Below are positions 43,895 to 52,744 of a DNA stretch of 64,000 bases, one piece after another. The stretch comes from Hymenobacter jeongseonensis (lineage in GTDB: Bacteria > Bacteroidota > Bacteroidia > Cytophagales > Hymenobacteraceae), in contig NZ_JADQDQ010000005.1 of assembly GCF_015694725.1 (NCBI RefSeq), forward strand, positions 62,001 through 126,000. The letters run 5' to 3'. The position numbers and the translations under genes are program-made. Position 1 is the stretch's first letter; every line of letters starts with the position of its first letter. Under the pieces are notes generated by a model that made no database searches, had not been told where the DNA came from, and saw only the letters and a list, made by a program, of their open reading frames with translations.

Positions 43895-45628
43895 ATGGCC
43901 ACTTCTTCAAACGGCAAAGCTTCCGCTTCTGCCACTTCCAACGATAAAACCTCTCCCAGTGGCGCCCACGCCAAGAAGGTGGGTAAGCCCAGCCCTACGG
44001 TAGAGCGCCTCACCCCCACTGCCGTGCCGGCCCACAAGCTGGTGCTGCGCACGCTGCGCCGTTCCGATTTCAAGGCCGTGAAGGAAATCATGGACAAGGT
44101 GTACTCCAACATGGAAGGTGCCTGGGCGGCCGATGAATTTGCGGCCCTGCTCCGCAAGTTTCCCGAAGGCCAGATTGGCATCGAAGATAACGGCACGTTG
44201 GTAGCCGCGGCCCTAGCCATCATTGTGCAGTACAGCGACTTTGGCGACCGCCACACCTACGCCAAAATCACGGGTCACGGCAAGTTCAACACCCACAACC
44301 CCGACGGCGACACACTCTACGGCGTCGACGTATTCGTGGACCCCGAGTACCGCTCGCTGCGCCTGGGCCGCCGCCTTTACGACGCCCGTAAGGAGCTGTG
44401 CGAGAACCTGAACTTGCGCGCCATGGTGGCCGGTGGCCGTATTCCCGGCTACGCCGCTTATGCCAACGAGATGACCCCGGCCAAGTACGTGGAGATGGTG
44501 CGTAATAAGGAAGTGGTGGACCCCATCCTCACTTTCCAGCTCTCGAACGAGTTTCACGTGCGCAAAATCATCCGCGGCTACCTGCCTTACGACTCCGAAA
44601 GCAAGGCCTTCGCCACGCTGCTTGAGTGGATTAACGTGTACTACGAGGAAGAGGAAAAGCTCATCGGCAACACCAAATCCAACGTCCGCATCGGCATTGT
44701 GCAGTGGCAGATGCGCGCTACCCGCAGCCTGGAAGACTTGCTGCAGCAGATTGAGTTCTTCGTGGACACGGTGAGCGGCTACAAGTCCGACTGCGTGATG
44801 TTCCCCGAGTTTTTCAATGCCCCGCTCATGGCCCTCACCAACGAGGACTCACCAGCGGTAGCCATTCGGGCTATGGCAGCGTTCACCGAGCCCATCAAAG
44901 CCAAGATGATGGAGCTGGCCGTGAGCTACAACATCAACATCGTGGCCGGCTCGATGCCGGTGTATGAGAACGAAAAACTGCACAACGTGGCCTATCTCTG
45001 CCGCCGCGATGGCACCGTGGACGAGCAGTACAAGCTGCACGTAACGCCCGACGAGGCCAGCTACTGGGGTATGCGCGGCGGCGATAAGCTCAAGTGCTTC
45101 GATACCGACTTCGGCAAAATCGGCATTCTGGTGTGCTATGACGTCGAGTTCCCCGAGCTGGCCCGCATGCTGAGCGAGGAAGGCGTGAAAATCCTGTTTG
45201 TGCCGTTCTGGACCGACACCAAAAACGCTTACCAGCGCGTTCGCATCTGCGCCCAGGCTCGGGCCATCGAAAACGAGTGCTACGTGGCCATCACTGGCTC
45301 AGTGGGCAACCTGCCGCGGGTCGAGAACATGGACATTCAGTACTCGCAGAGCGCCGTGTTCAGCCCTTCTGACTTCGCTTTCCCGCACGACGCCATTGTG
45401 GCCGAGGCCACGCCCAACACGGAGATGACTCTCATCGCCGACCTCGACCTGGACCTGCTTAAGGACTTGAACACCAGCGGTGCCGTGCGCAACCTCCGCG
45501 ACCGTCGCCACGACCTTTACTCGTTGAGCTGGACGATAAAGAAGACTGACCGCGACGACGAGTTACTGGAACAAGGCGTGGAGCGACTGCCGCGCGTCAG
45601 CCGCCGCAAGGCCATCGCCGCAGGCTAA
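43895..45628 (+). CDS. Fusion of GNAT acetyltransferase and nitrilase-family amidohydrolase
   Basis: 577-aa cytoplasmic two-domain enzyme. A low-complexity start (about 45 residues) leads into a GNAT domain (LVLRTLRRSDFKAVKEIM, YGVDVFVDPEYRSLRLGRRLYDARK as the acetyl-CoA loop, GGRIPGY), then a carbon-nitrogen hydrolase domain with the full triad Glu305 (VMFPEFFN), Lys380 (EQYKLHVTP) and Cys414 (GILVCYDVEFPE). The fusion is known in bacteria, but the substrate is not. The long frame from 43832 is extended; MATSSNG is the better start given the -7 box. Single gene with its own terminator. Confidence 0.92.
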   Translation: MATSSNGKASASATSNDKTSPSGAHAKKVGKPSPTVERLTPTAVPAHKLVLRTLRRSDFKAVKEIMDKVYSNMEGAWAADEFAALLRKFPEGQIGIEDNGTLVAAALAIIVQYSDFGDRHTYAKITGHGKFNTHNPDGDTLYGVDVFVDPEYRSLRLGRRLYDARKELCENLNLRAMVAGGRIPGYAAYANEMTPAKYVEMVRNKEVVDPILTFQLSNEFHVRKIIRGYLPYDSESKAFATLLEWINVYYEEEEKLIGNTKSNVRIGIVQWQMRATRSLEDLLQQIEFFVDTVSGYKSDCVMFPEFFNAPLMALTNEDSPAVAIRAMAAFTEPIKAKMMELAVSYNINIVAGSMPVYENEKLHNVAYLCRRDGTVDEQYKLHVTPDEASYWGMRGGDKLKCFDTDFGKIGILVCYDVEFPELARMLSEEGVKILFVPFWTDTKNAYQRVRICAQARAIENECYVAITGSVGNLPRVENMDIQYSQSAVFSPSDFAFPHDAIVAEATPNTEMTLIADLDLDLLKDLNTSGAVRNLRDRRHDLYSLSWTIKKTDRDDELLEQGVERLPRVSRRKAIAAG

Positions 45629-45650
45629 GCCCCCGTTGCACGATGAAATT

Positions 45651-45686
45651 AAGCCCTTGGTAGCATCTGCAACCAAGGGCTTTTTC
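45651..45686 (+). terminator. Terminator after the GNAT-nitrilase gene
   Basis: 11-bp perfect stem (45651-45661 with 45672-45682), 10-base loop, then TTTC. Confidence 0.8.
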
Positions 45687-45803
45687 TTTATAAACGCGCA
45701 GTAACCGTATGTTTTGACATTGGCCTACGCGGGCAGCTCTGCCTAAGCCCAAGAAAATACCGGTCGTATTCATCCGCTGAGTGCCTCAGCCAAACACGTC
45801 TAC

Positions 45804-46343
45804 TTAAGGCTTTACTGCCGCCAGTATCTTGTAATACACGGCCGTGGCATGGAGTTGCCCATCATTATTAAGAAAGTACTCCGGGATTAGGCCTACCAAC
45901 TCAAAGCCTGCTTGCTGATACAATTGCTCGGCCACGTCGCCGTGCCGGGTGTCCAGCACCAGCGTCGTGCGGCCCAACTGCCGGGCCTGTTCCTCAATGG
46001 CAGCTATGAGCTGCCGGCCCAGGCCCTGACGGCGGGCACTGCTGTGCACCAGCAGTTTGGCCACTTCGGCCCGATGCAAGGCATTGGGCTTGGTAGCTAA
46101 ATCGAGCTGCACGGTGGCTTGCACGACGGGGTCATTCTCAGGCTGAGCTACCAGCAATACGCGGTGTCCGGCCTGCACGGCGTCGGCTACCCCAACCCAA
46201 TAGTCTGTGGCATCGGCGGCAGCTAACGGTGGCAGAAACCCAATGGACGCCCCGGCCGCTACCGCATCCTGTAGCAGGGCGACTAATTGCGGCAGCAAAC
46301 GCTGAATTTCTTCTGGGGACAGGTTTGAAATGGTAACGTTCAT
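45804..46343 (-). CDS. GNAT family N-acetyltransferase
   Basis: 179-aa acetyltransferase. From Met at 46343: MNVTISNLSPEEI, a substrate-facing N-terminal half, then the GNAT core VVQATVQLDL, EVAKLLVHSSARRQGLGRQLIAAI (acetyl-CoA pyrophosphate loop QGLG), TTLVLDTRHGDVAEQLYQQAGFELVG, and a final AVYYKIL strand. The frame reads 32 codons further upstream through non-conserved sequence. Substrate unknown. Single minus-strand gene between two plus-strand genes. Confidence 0.88.
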   Translation of the reverse strand: MNVTISNLSPEEIQRLLPQLVALLQDAVAAGASIGFLPPLAAADATDYWVGVADAVQAGHRVLLVAQPENDPVVQATVQLDLATKPNALHRAEVAKLLVHSSARRQGLGRQLIAAIEEQARQLGRTTLVLDTRHGDVAEQLYQQAGFELVGLIPEYFLNNDGQLHATAVYYKILAAVKP

Positions 46344-46497
46344 GAGTGTCAACAGCAAGTCAGTGGAATTGCAAAGCACTGCCCCAGCAGCCAATGCTGC
46401 AAAACGGAACCTGAGCAGTTGTGCACTGGCAGTGCGCATTTCTACGTAAACTGCGGCCCCAATTCCCCCCTCACTTCATTTTTTCTTACTACATCGT

Positions 46498-47211
46498 ATG
46501 CGTGTTTTCATCACCGGAGCCAATCGCGGCCTGGGCCTGGAGCTCACCCGCCAGTACCTCGAGCGCGGCGACCACGTGTTTGCCGCCAGTCGCAATCCAA
46601 CCGATGCCGCCGAACTGCAACAGTTGCACCAACAGTACTCCGACCGGCTGGTGCTGCTACCGCTCGACGTAACCAATGCCGCTTCCATTGAAGCAGCCGT
46701 GCAAACCGTGCGCAACAACACCGACGCCCTCGATGTGCTGATAAACAATGCGGGCGTGTACCCGCACGCGGGCTCCGGCGATGCCCACCAGCGCCTGGGC
46801 CAACTCACCCACGACGACGCCATTGAGACCATGCAGGTCAACGCTATTGGGCCGCTGCTGGTGTCGCAGGCGCTGCTGCCGCTGCTGCGCGCCGGGCGCA
46901 AAGGCCGCATCCTGAGCATTTCGTCCGGGCAGGGCTCCCTCACCTGGAAAGCCACCGGCGACCCTTACCACTACAGTGCCAGCAAATCGGCCCTGAACAT
47001 GTATATGCGCAGTTTGGCTGCCGAAATTGGCCACATGGGGCTCATTTCGGTGCTAGTCGACCCGGGCTGGATGCGCACCGACATGGGCGGCGACCACGCC
47101 ACGCAGGAACCAGCCGACTCCGCCCGCGGCATCATTCGCCTCGCCGACCAATTGCACGCCGAAGAGAACGGCAGCTTTGTAACCTGGCAGGGCCAGCCTG
47201 TGCCCTGGTAA
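46498..47211 (+). CDS. Short-chain dehydrogenase/reductase (SDR)
   Basis: 237-aa classical SDR oxidoreductase: NAD(P)-binding MRVFITGANRGLGLEL at the very N-terminus, LPLDVTNAASIEAAV, LINNAGVYP, catalytic Ser in LSISSGQGSL, and Tyr-x-x-x-Lys in YHYSASKSALNMY, then LVDPGWMRTDMGG. Pattern resembles C-factor/carbonyl-reductase-like SDRs. Substrate unknown. Followed by a strong terminator. Confidence 0.92.
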   Translation: MRVFITGANRGLGLELTRQYLERGDHVFAASRNPTDAAELQQLHQQYSDRLVLLPLDVTNAASIEAAVQTVRNNTDALDVLINNAGVYPHAGSGDAHQRLGQLTHDDAIETMQVNAIGPLLVSQALLPLLRAGRKGRILSISSGQGSLTWKATGDPYHYSASKSALNMYMRSLAAEIGHMGLISVLVDPGWMRTDMGGDHATQEPADSARGIIRLADQLHAEENGSFVTWQGQPVPW

Positions 47212-47248
47212 TTAGATTGATTATTAGAACACTAGCCCCGATTTAATC

Positions 47249-47295
47249 AGCCAAGCCGTTTAATTGAATAATCAATTAAACGGCTTGGCTTTTTG
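47249..47295 (+). terminator. Terminator after the SDR gene
   Basis: Perfect 19-bp stem (47249-47267 with 47272-47290), ATAA loop, then TTTTG. Confidence 0.9.
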
Positions 47296-47594
47296 ATTGC
47301 GATAATCTTCCACTGCATAGCTAGGCCAACACCCAAAAGATTCGCCAAGAGCCTTTTGTACAAATATTTATGCAAATTATATAGTAAAAATTAATATCAT
47401 TTTTATTCTAACAAGCTAACAATCTATTCATCCCCATCGCGAAACGCTGAGGTTTTAGCAAGTTAATTATAAGCGTATTTGAAAATATTGCTTTTTCTGT
47501 AAATTATTATTTTTACAATAAAAGGACGAGCTTATTGAATAGGCGCGACTATATTCGCCGATTGACTTTCTTTTTTCACCTAAAAACCATTCAA
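47296..47594 (+). promoter_or_regulatory. AT-rich leader/promoter region of susC
   Basis: About 300 bases of markedly AT-rich DNA in a GC-rich window, ending at the susC ATG. TTTG at 47478-47481 and TATTTTTA at 47508-47515 (one mismatch to TAnnTTTG) are possible promoter boxes but their 26-base spacing is long. No sigma or HTCS regulator gene is adjacent. No ORF seen. Confidence 0.45.
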
Positions 47595-50500
47595 ATGAGA
47601 AGAACAGTTCTACTATTTTTTTTCATAGTCTTGGCCTTTTTTGCGCAAGACTTACGGGCGCAGAACCGAACGGTTTCGGGAGCGGTAACCGGCTCTGATG
47701 GGGCTTCCATCCCGGGCGTTACGGTTATTGTAAAAGGGGGCACGCAGGGCACTTCGACCGATGTCGATGGCAAGTACTCCCTGTCGGTGCCGCAAGAAGC
47801 CAAGACCCTGGTGTTTTCCTTCGTTGGCTACGCCAGTCAGGAAGCGGCCATCGGCAGCGGCTCGAACATCAACGTGACGCTTAAGGCCGACGCTACGGGC
47901 CTCGATGAGGTAGTAGTGGTGGGCTACGGAACCCAGTCGCGCCGCGACCTGACGGGCAACGTAGCTACCGTTAGCGGCAAGGAAATTAAATCGTTGCCTG
48001 TGCAAAGCTTCGACCAAGCCCTGCAGGGCCGAGCCTCAGGCGTCAACATCACGACGCCCAACGGGGTGCTCAACGCCCCGCCGGTTATCCGTATTCGGGG
48101 CGTGAACTCGATTTCGCTCAGCGGAGCGCCCCTGTTTGTGGTGGATGGAATCCCCACCTACAGCGGCAACAACTCGGCGGTGGCTAACGTGCCGAACAAC
48201 CCGCTGGCCAACATCAACCCCGAAGACATCGAAAGCATCGAAGTGCTCAAGGATGCCTCGGCGGCGGCCATCTACGGCTCGCGGGCCATTGGCGGTGTTA
48301 TCCTGATTACGACCAAGCGCGGCCGCAAGGGGCAGGCCCCGCGGCTTTCGGTCGACAACTGGGTGGGCGTAACGCAGCCTGTGCGGCTGATTGAGGTGCT
48401 GAACGCGCAGGACTACGTAACCATCAAAAACGAAGCCGTGCGCAACCTCAATGAGAACCGCCGGCTGGCTACCATCACGCCTACCAACCCCAATGGCACG
48501 CCCGGCACCAACGTGGAAGGCTTCAAAATCGGGCAGGATGGCAACGGCAACAACATTGACACGGACTGGTACGACTACGTGTACCGGACCGGCGTCTCGT
48601 CGAACCACAACCTGAATTTCTCGGGCGGCACCGACCGCACGACCTACTTCACGTCGGTAAACTACACCAAGCAACGCGGCATGCTGAAAAACAACGAGTT
48701 TCAGCGTTACGGTGCCCGCCTCAACGTGGACCACAAGCTGTTTGACCGCGTCACAGTGGGCACCAACGTCAGCTACTCCAACAACCGCAACGACTCGCCT
48801 AACTCCGGCTCGGTGGGCGATGGCGCGTTTGGCACCGGCGGTCTGGGGCGCCTGCCGCTGGTATTGCAGCCTAATGTGTCGCCGTTCAACCCCGACGGTA
48901 CCCCCAACACCTCCGGCGCCGGCCTGGGCGCGGGCCCCAACCTCAACCCCACCACGAATGCCCCGCTCGTCGGCAACTTCTACAACCCGGTAGTGGAACT
49001 GGCCAACAACTACTACACGTCGGAAAGCAACCAGATTCAGGGCAGCGTATTTGCCAACGTGGAATTGCTGAAGGGCCTGAACCTGCGCACGCAGTACGGC
49101 ATCGACAACATCACCTTTGAAGACCGTTCGTTCCTGTCCCCGCTTGGCGGCGACGGCTTCGCGCCGCAGGGCTCAGCCAGCAACTTCCTGCGCACCAACA
49201 AGCGATGGAACTGGCAGAACACGCTGCAGTACGACCACACGTTTGCCGAGAAGCACAACCTCTCGGTGCTGCTGGGCCAGGAGCAGCAGCAAACCGACGT
49301 GCTACGCTCCGGCTACAACCGCTCCCAGATAGCCGACCCGTTCTTCACCAGCATCCAGGGCAACTTCACCAACATCGTTCCGACCGGTGAACTTCAGGGC
49401 GCCAACTACCTGGTGTCGTTCTTCAGCCGGGTAAACTACAATTACGCCCGCAAGTACCTGCTTACCCTGACGGCCCGCCGCGACGGCTACTCGGCTTTTA
49501 CCCCCGACAATCGGTTTGAAAATTTCTACGGAGCGTCGGCCGGCTACGTCATCTCGGAAGAAGACTTCTGGAAAAACAGCGCCCTGGCCAGCAAAGTGGA
49601 CTTTTTGAAACTGGTAGGCAGCTATGGTGAAGTCGGCAACTTTCAGGGCATCGACGACTTCGCTACGAAGCAGTTGTATTCCTCGGGTCTTTACGGGTCC
49701 AACCCCACGCTGTATTACTCGCTGGCCGGCAACCCCGACCTGAAGTGGGAAGTTGCCCGCAAGAGCGACGTGGGCCTGGCGTTTGGCTTGTTTGGCAGCC
49801 GCCTGACGGGTGACGTAACCTACTACCGCAACCTGATTGATGACCTGATTGTGAACGCGCCCGCCGCGCCTTCCATCGGACTTCCGAACCCGCTGGGGCC
49901 GGGTAACCTGCAGTTGTCCATCCCGGCCAACGTGGGCTCCATGGTGAACAAAGGCATTGAGTTGAACCTGCGCTTCAACGCCATCCAGAAAACTAACTTC
50001 ACCTGGACGGTGAGCGGCAACTTTAGCACGCTCAAGAATGAGGTGCTGGAACTGGCCACCGCCGACCAGCGTATCGCTACCGCCACCTCGGGCCTGGAAA
50101 CGGTGAACTTCACGACCGTAGGCCGGTCGATTGGCTCGATTCTGGCCGTGCCCACGCCCGGTGTGAACCCGGTTAACGGCCAGCGCCTCGTGCAGCGGGC
50201 CGATGGCAGCCTTATTCAGTATAACCACCAGGGCACGTCCGGCGCCGGCTCGACGGGCTGGACCCTGGTTTCGACCGGTGCCAACGTGCCGGCCCCGAGC
50301 CAGCTCGCCGACGGCGTGTACTTCGGACCGGTGCTACCCACCTGGTATGGCGGCTTCGACAACACGTTCACCTACCGGGGCTTCGACCTAGGCGTATTTG
50401 TGCAGTTCTCGGGTGGCAATTACATCTACAACGGTACCAAGTCTGGCCTGCATGACCAGCGGTTCTGGAACAACGCCACCGACATTTTGGAGCGCTGGAC

Positions 50501-50843
50501 GTCCGAAAGCTCCGGCAACGCGAAATACCCGCGCGTGGTGTACACCGACAACGTCTCGAACGGCTCGGCCCTGGTATTGTCGTCGAATGTGGAGAAAGGC
50601 GACTTTGCCCGCCTGCGTAACCTGTCGCTGGGCTACACCTTCACGTCGGGCCTGCTGAGCAAGGCCAAGATGAACTCGGCCCGCGTGTACGTGCAGGCCC
50701 AGAACTTGGTTTTGCTGACCAACTATTCGGGCGTCGACCCCGAGGTTTCGACCAATGGCGCCAGCAACAGCGGCGCCGGGGTCGACCGTAACTCCATCGG
50801 GCAGGCCCGCACGTTCACGGCCGGTCTTTCCCTGGGCTTTTAA
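47595..50843 (+). CDS. SusC/RagA-family TonB-dependent outer membrane transporter
   Basis: 1082-aa outer membrane barrel that, with its SusD partner, imports glycans, peptides or other large nutrients using TonB energy. Signal peptide MRRTVLLFFFIVLAFFAQDLRAQ; an N-terminal regulatory beta-sandwich (VSGAVTGSDGASIPGVTVIV); then the TonB plug (VVVVGYGTQSRRDLTGNVA, LQGRASGVNI, IEVLKDASAAAIYGSRAIGG) and a long barrel ending in ARTFTAGLSLGF with terminal Phe. No FecR/anti-sigma domain and no STN domain at the N-terminus. Start ATG 47595; the frame from 47535 adds no signal sequence. Confidence 0.95.
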   Translation: MRRTVLLFFFIVLAFFAQDLRAQNRTVSGAVTGSDGASIPGVTVIVKGGTQGTSTDVDGKYSLSVPQEAKTLVFSFVGYASQEAAIGSGSNINVTLKADATGLDEVVVVGYGTQSRRDLTGNVATVSGKEIKSLPVQSFDQALQGRASGVNITTPNGVLNAPPVIRIRGVNSISLSGAPLFVVDGIPTYSGNNSAVANVPNNPLANINPEDIESIEVLKDASAAAIYGSRAIGGVILITTKRGRKGQAPRLSVDNWVGVTQPVRLIEVLNAQDYVTIKNEAVRNLNENRRLATITPTNPNGTPGTNVEGFKIGQDGNGNNIDTDWYDYVYRTGVSSNHNLNFSGGTDRTTYFTSVNYTKQRGMLKNNEFQRYGARLNVDHKLFDRVTVGTNVSYSNNRNDSPNSGSVGDGAFGTGGLGRLPLVLQPNVSPFNPDGTPNTSGAGLGAGPNLNPTTNAPLVGNFYNPVVELANNYYTSESNQIQGSVFANVELLKGLNLRTQYGIDNITFEDRSFLSPLGGDGFAPQGSASNFLRTNKRWNWQNTLQYDHTFAEKHNLSVLLGQEQQQTDVLRSGYNRSQIADPFFTSIQGNFTNIVPTGELQGANYLVSFFSRVNYNYARKYLLTLTARRDGYSAFTPDNRFENFYGASAGYVISEEDFWKNSALASKVDFLKLVGSYGEVGNFQGIDDFATKQLYSSGLYGSNPTLYYSLAGNPDLKWEVARKSDVGLAFGLFGSRLTGDVTYYRNLIDDLIVNAPAAPSIGLPNPLGPGNLQLSIPANVGSMVNKGIELNLRFNAIQKTNFTWTVSGNFSTLKNEVLELATADQRIATATSGLETVNFTTVGRSIGSILAVPTPGVNPVNGQRLVQRADGSLIQYNHQGTSGAGSTGWTLVSTGANVPAPSQLADGVYFGPVLPTWYGGFDNTFTYRGFDLGVFVQFSGGNYIYNGTKSGLHDQRFWNNATDILERWTSESSGNAKYPRVVYTDNVSNGSALVLSSNVEKGDFARLRNLSLGYTFTSGLLSKAKMNSARVYVQAQNLVLLTNYSGVDPEVSTNGASNSGAGVDRNSIGQARTFTAGLSLGF

Positions 50844-50858
50844 TCGTATTATCTCCTC

Positions 50859-52343
50859 ATGACTATCATCGCAAAACGCATTACCTTGGCCCTGACAACG
50901 GGCCTGCTCACGCTGGGCACCCTCAGTTGCAGCGAGGAGCGGCTAAACCCCGCACCAAAAGCTCAGCTATCGAACACGGTGGCCTTCGATACGCCGACCC
51001 GTGTCCTGCTGCAAGTCAATAACCTGTACGACTACGTGAAGGTCGGCGGCTTTATGGGCGGCCGAGTGCAGGTGCACAGCGACATCCGCGCCAACGACTT
51101 CATCAACCGTACCAACAATGGCGTAACGGGCCTGCTGGTCTGGAACCACACGGTCACGGAGCAGTCGCAGAACGACGTTATCAATACCTGGGGCTTTGGC
51201 TACTCTGCCATCAATCAGATAAACGTGTTCCTGGACGGCCTCACCGCCAACACGGGCAAGTTCGTGGCGCCCGCCTTCCCGGCCACCTTCGCCGCGACGG
51301 CGCTCAACTACCAGGGCGAAGCCCGATTCCTGCGCGCGCTGGCCTATTACCACCTGCTGCAGTTCTACGCCAGGCCCTTCGCCGACGGTAACGGCAGCAA
51401 GCCTGGCCTGCCGCTGCGCTTGAAGGGTGAAGTTAACAACGACAACAACGCCTTGGCCCGCAGCACCGTGGCTCAGGTGTACGAGCAAATTATCACGGAC
51501 CTGAACTTTGCCGAGCAAAACCTGCCCCTGACTCCCACTGCCAGCACGGCCACTACGCGGGCGCACCGCAATACGGCCATCGCGCTGAAAACGCGGGTGT
51601 ACCTGACCATGGGCCGCTACGCCGACGTGATTACCGAGGCCAACAAGCTCGTGCCGGCCGCGGCGCCGTTCGTAGCCCCCACCGGCGTTGCTCACGCGCT
51701 GAACCCGTCGCTACCGGCCGTATTCGCCGCAGCCGGAACAACGGAGAACATTCTCTCCTTTCCTTTCACAGCGCAGGACGCCCCCGGCGTTCAGAACCAG
51801 TTGGCGTTCTACTTCCTGCCCCCGCCGCTGGGCAACGGCGAGTACAGCCTCAACCCCGGTGCCGGCGGCATCCTGAATGACACCCGCTGGACCGCCACCG
51901 ACACCCGCCGCACCAACTTCGTGCAGGTGGTCGGCACCGAGTCGTATTTGCGCAAGTACCCCACCGGTACCCCCTACACTGACCCGGCCCCCGTCATCCG
52001 CTACGCCGAGGTGCTGCTGAACCTGGCCGAGGCGCGGGTGCGCTCGACCAACACCGTGGACCCGCAGGCCCTGGAATTGCTCAACGCCGTGCGCGGCCGC
52101 TCGAACGGCGGCACCTACACGGCCGCCGACTTTGCCTCAAGCGGTGCCATGGCCGACGCCATCCTGCTGGAGCGGCGCATCGAGTTCCTGGGCGAGGGCC
52201 TGCGCAACACCGACCTGCTGCGCCTGCTTCAGCCCATTCCCGGCAAAGCATCGGTGGGCGCCGTTAACCCTACCGACGCGCTCTACATCTGGCCGATTCC
52301 CAACACGGAGTTGGCTGCCAACAGCCTGATGACCCGCAACTAA
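50859..52343 (+). CDS. SusD/RagB-family nutrient-binding outer membrane lipoprotein
   Basis: 494-aa surface lipoprotein that caps the SusC barrel and binds the nutrient. Lipobox LGTLSC (Cys24). SusD marks: the N-terminal helical part (AINQINVFLDGLTA), GEARFLRALAYYHLLQFYARPF, VYEQIITDLNFAEQNLP, TPYTDPAPVIRYAEVLLNLAEARVR, and LLERRIEFLGEGLRNTDLLRL, ending PIPNTELAANSLMTRN. Sixteen bases after susC: one transcriptional unit. No glycoside hydrolase, peptidase or regulator flanks the pair, so the substrate cannot be inferred. Confidence 0.95.
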   Translation: MTIIAKRITLALTTGLLTLGTLSCSEERLNPAPKAQLSNTVAFDTPTRVLLQVNNLYDYVKVGGFMGGRVQVHSDIRANDFINRTNNGVTGLLVWNHTVTEQSQNDVINTWGFGYSAINQINVFLDGLTANTGKFVAPAFPATFAATALNYQGEARFLRALAYYHLLQFYARPFADGNGSKPGLPLRLKGEVNNDNNALARSTVAQVYEQIITDLNFAEQNLPLTPTASTATTRAHRNTAIALKTRVYLTMGRYADVITEANKLVPAAAPFVAPTGVAHALNPSLPAVFAAAGTTENILSFPFTAQDAPGVQNQLAFYFLPPPLGNGEYSLNPGAGGILNDTRWTATDTRRTNFVQVVGTESYLRKYPTGTPYTDPAPVIRYAEVLLNLAEARVRSTNTVDPQALELLNAVRGRSNGGTYTAADFASSGAMADAILLERRIEFLGEGLRNTDLLRLLQPIPGKASVGAVNPTDALYIWPIPNTELAANSLMTRN

Positions 52344-52352
52344 TCGACGCAG

Positions 52353-52410
52353 TTTCGGACAAAAAAAGCGGCTTGCCCCAATTGGGGCAAGCCGCTTTTT
52401 TTGTCCGAAA
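52353..52410. terminator. Perfect 58-bp palindromic terminator after susD
   Basis: Both 29-base halves are exact reverse complements, with A7 in the left arm and T7 in the right arm around the core AAGCGGCTTGCCCCAATTGG. Functions as a very strong, potentially bidirectional terminator of the susCD unit. Confidence 0.92.
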
Positions 52411-52484
52411 ATATTCAACTGACTAATTAACTATTGGGGATTCTGATTTTGGGTCCTGCTTTATCAAGCGGCCGGTTGTCGATG

Positions 52485-52532
52485 CGTCTCTAGCGCTTCG
52501 TACGGGACGCGTTCAACGAAGCGGCAGAGACG
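52485..52532. repeat. Inverted repeat related to the dispersed family
   Basis: Arms 52485-52501 and 52516-52532 pair at 15 of 17 positions; words GCGCTTCG and AGAGACGCTTCGAC recall the repeats near 24.1, 26.1 and 43.6 kb. Confidence 0.55.
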
Positions 52533-52686
52533 CTTCGACTTTGCCCAGTAAGACGTTCTGGAAGAGGTTTGCAAAATTTCAAATGCGCCCTACACGGATG
52601 AAATTGTCGGCTTCTGCTTGAACGCAGGCCGAACCCAGGCCCGTCGTTGTATGACTTAACAAATCCCAGTCTAATCCTCAAGTGCT

Positions 52687-52724
52687 AAAAAGACCTTCCT
52701 GAACATTCAAGAAGGCCTTTTTTT
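52687..52724 (-). terminator. Terminator of the RDD gene
   Basis: 17-bp stem with two mismatches (52687-52703 with 52706-52722), A-run on the left and T-run on the right. It lies 20 bases beyond the stop of the minus-strand RDD gene. Confidence 0.8.
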
Positions 52725-52744
52725 GGTACTCATGGTGAATGGGG

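Larger units (their letters stand above)
52411..52744. other. Intergenic region between susD and the RDD gene
   Basis: 334 bases between converging genes, no ORF credible. It holds an inverted repeat at 52485-52532 and the terminator at 52687-52724. Confidence 0.6.
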
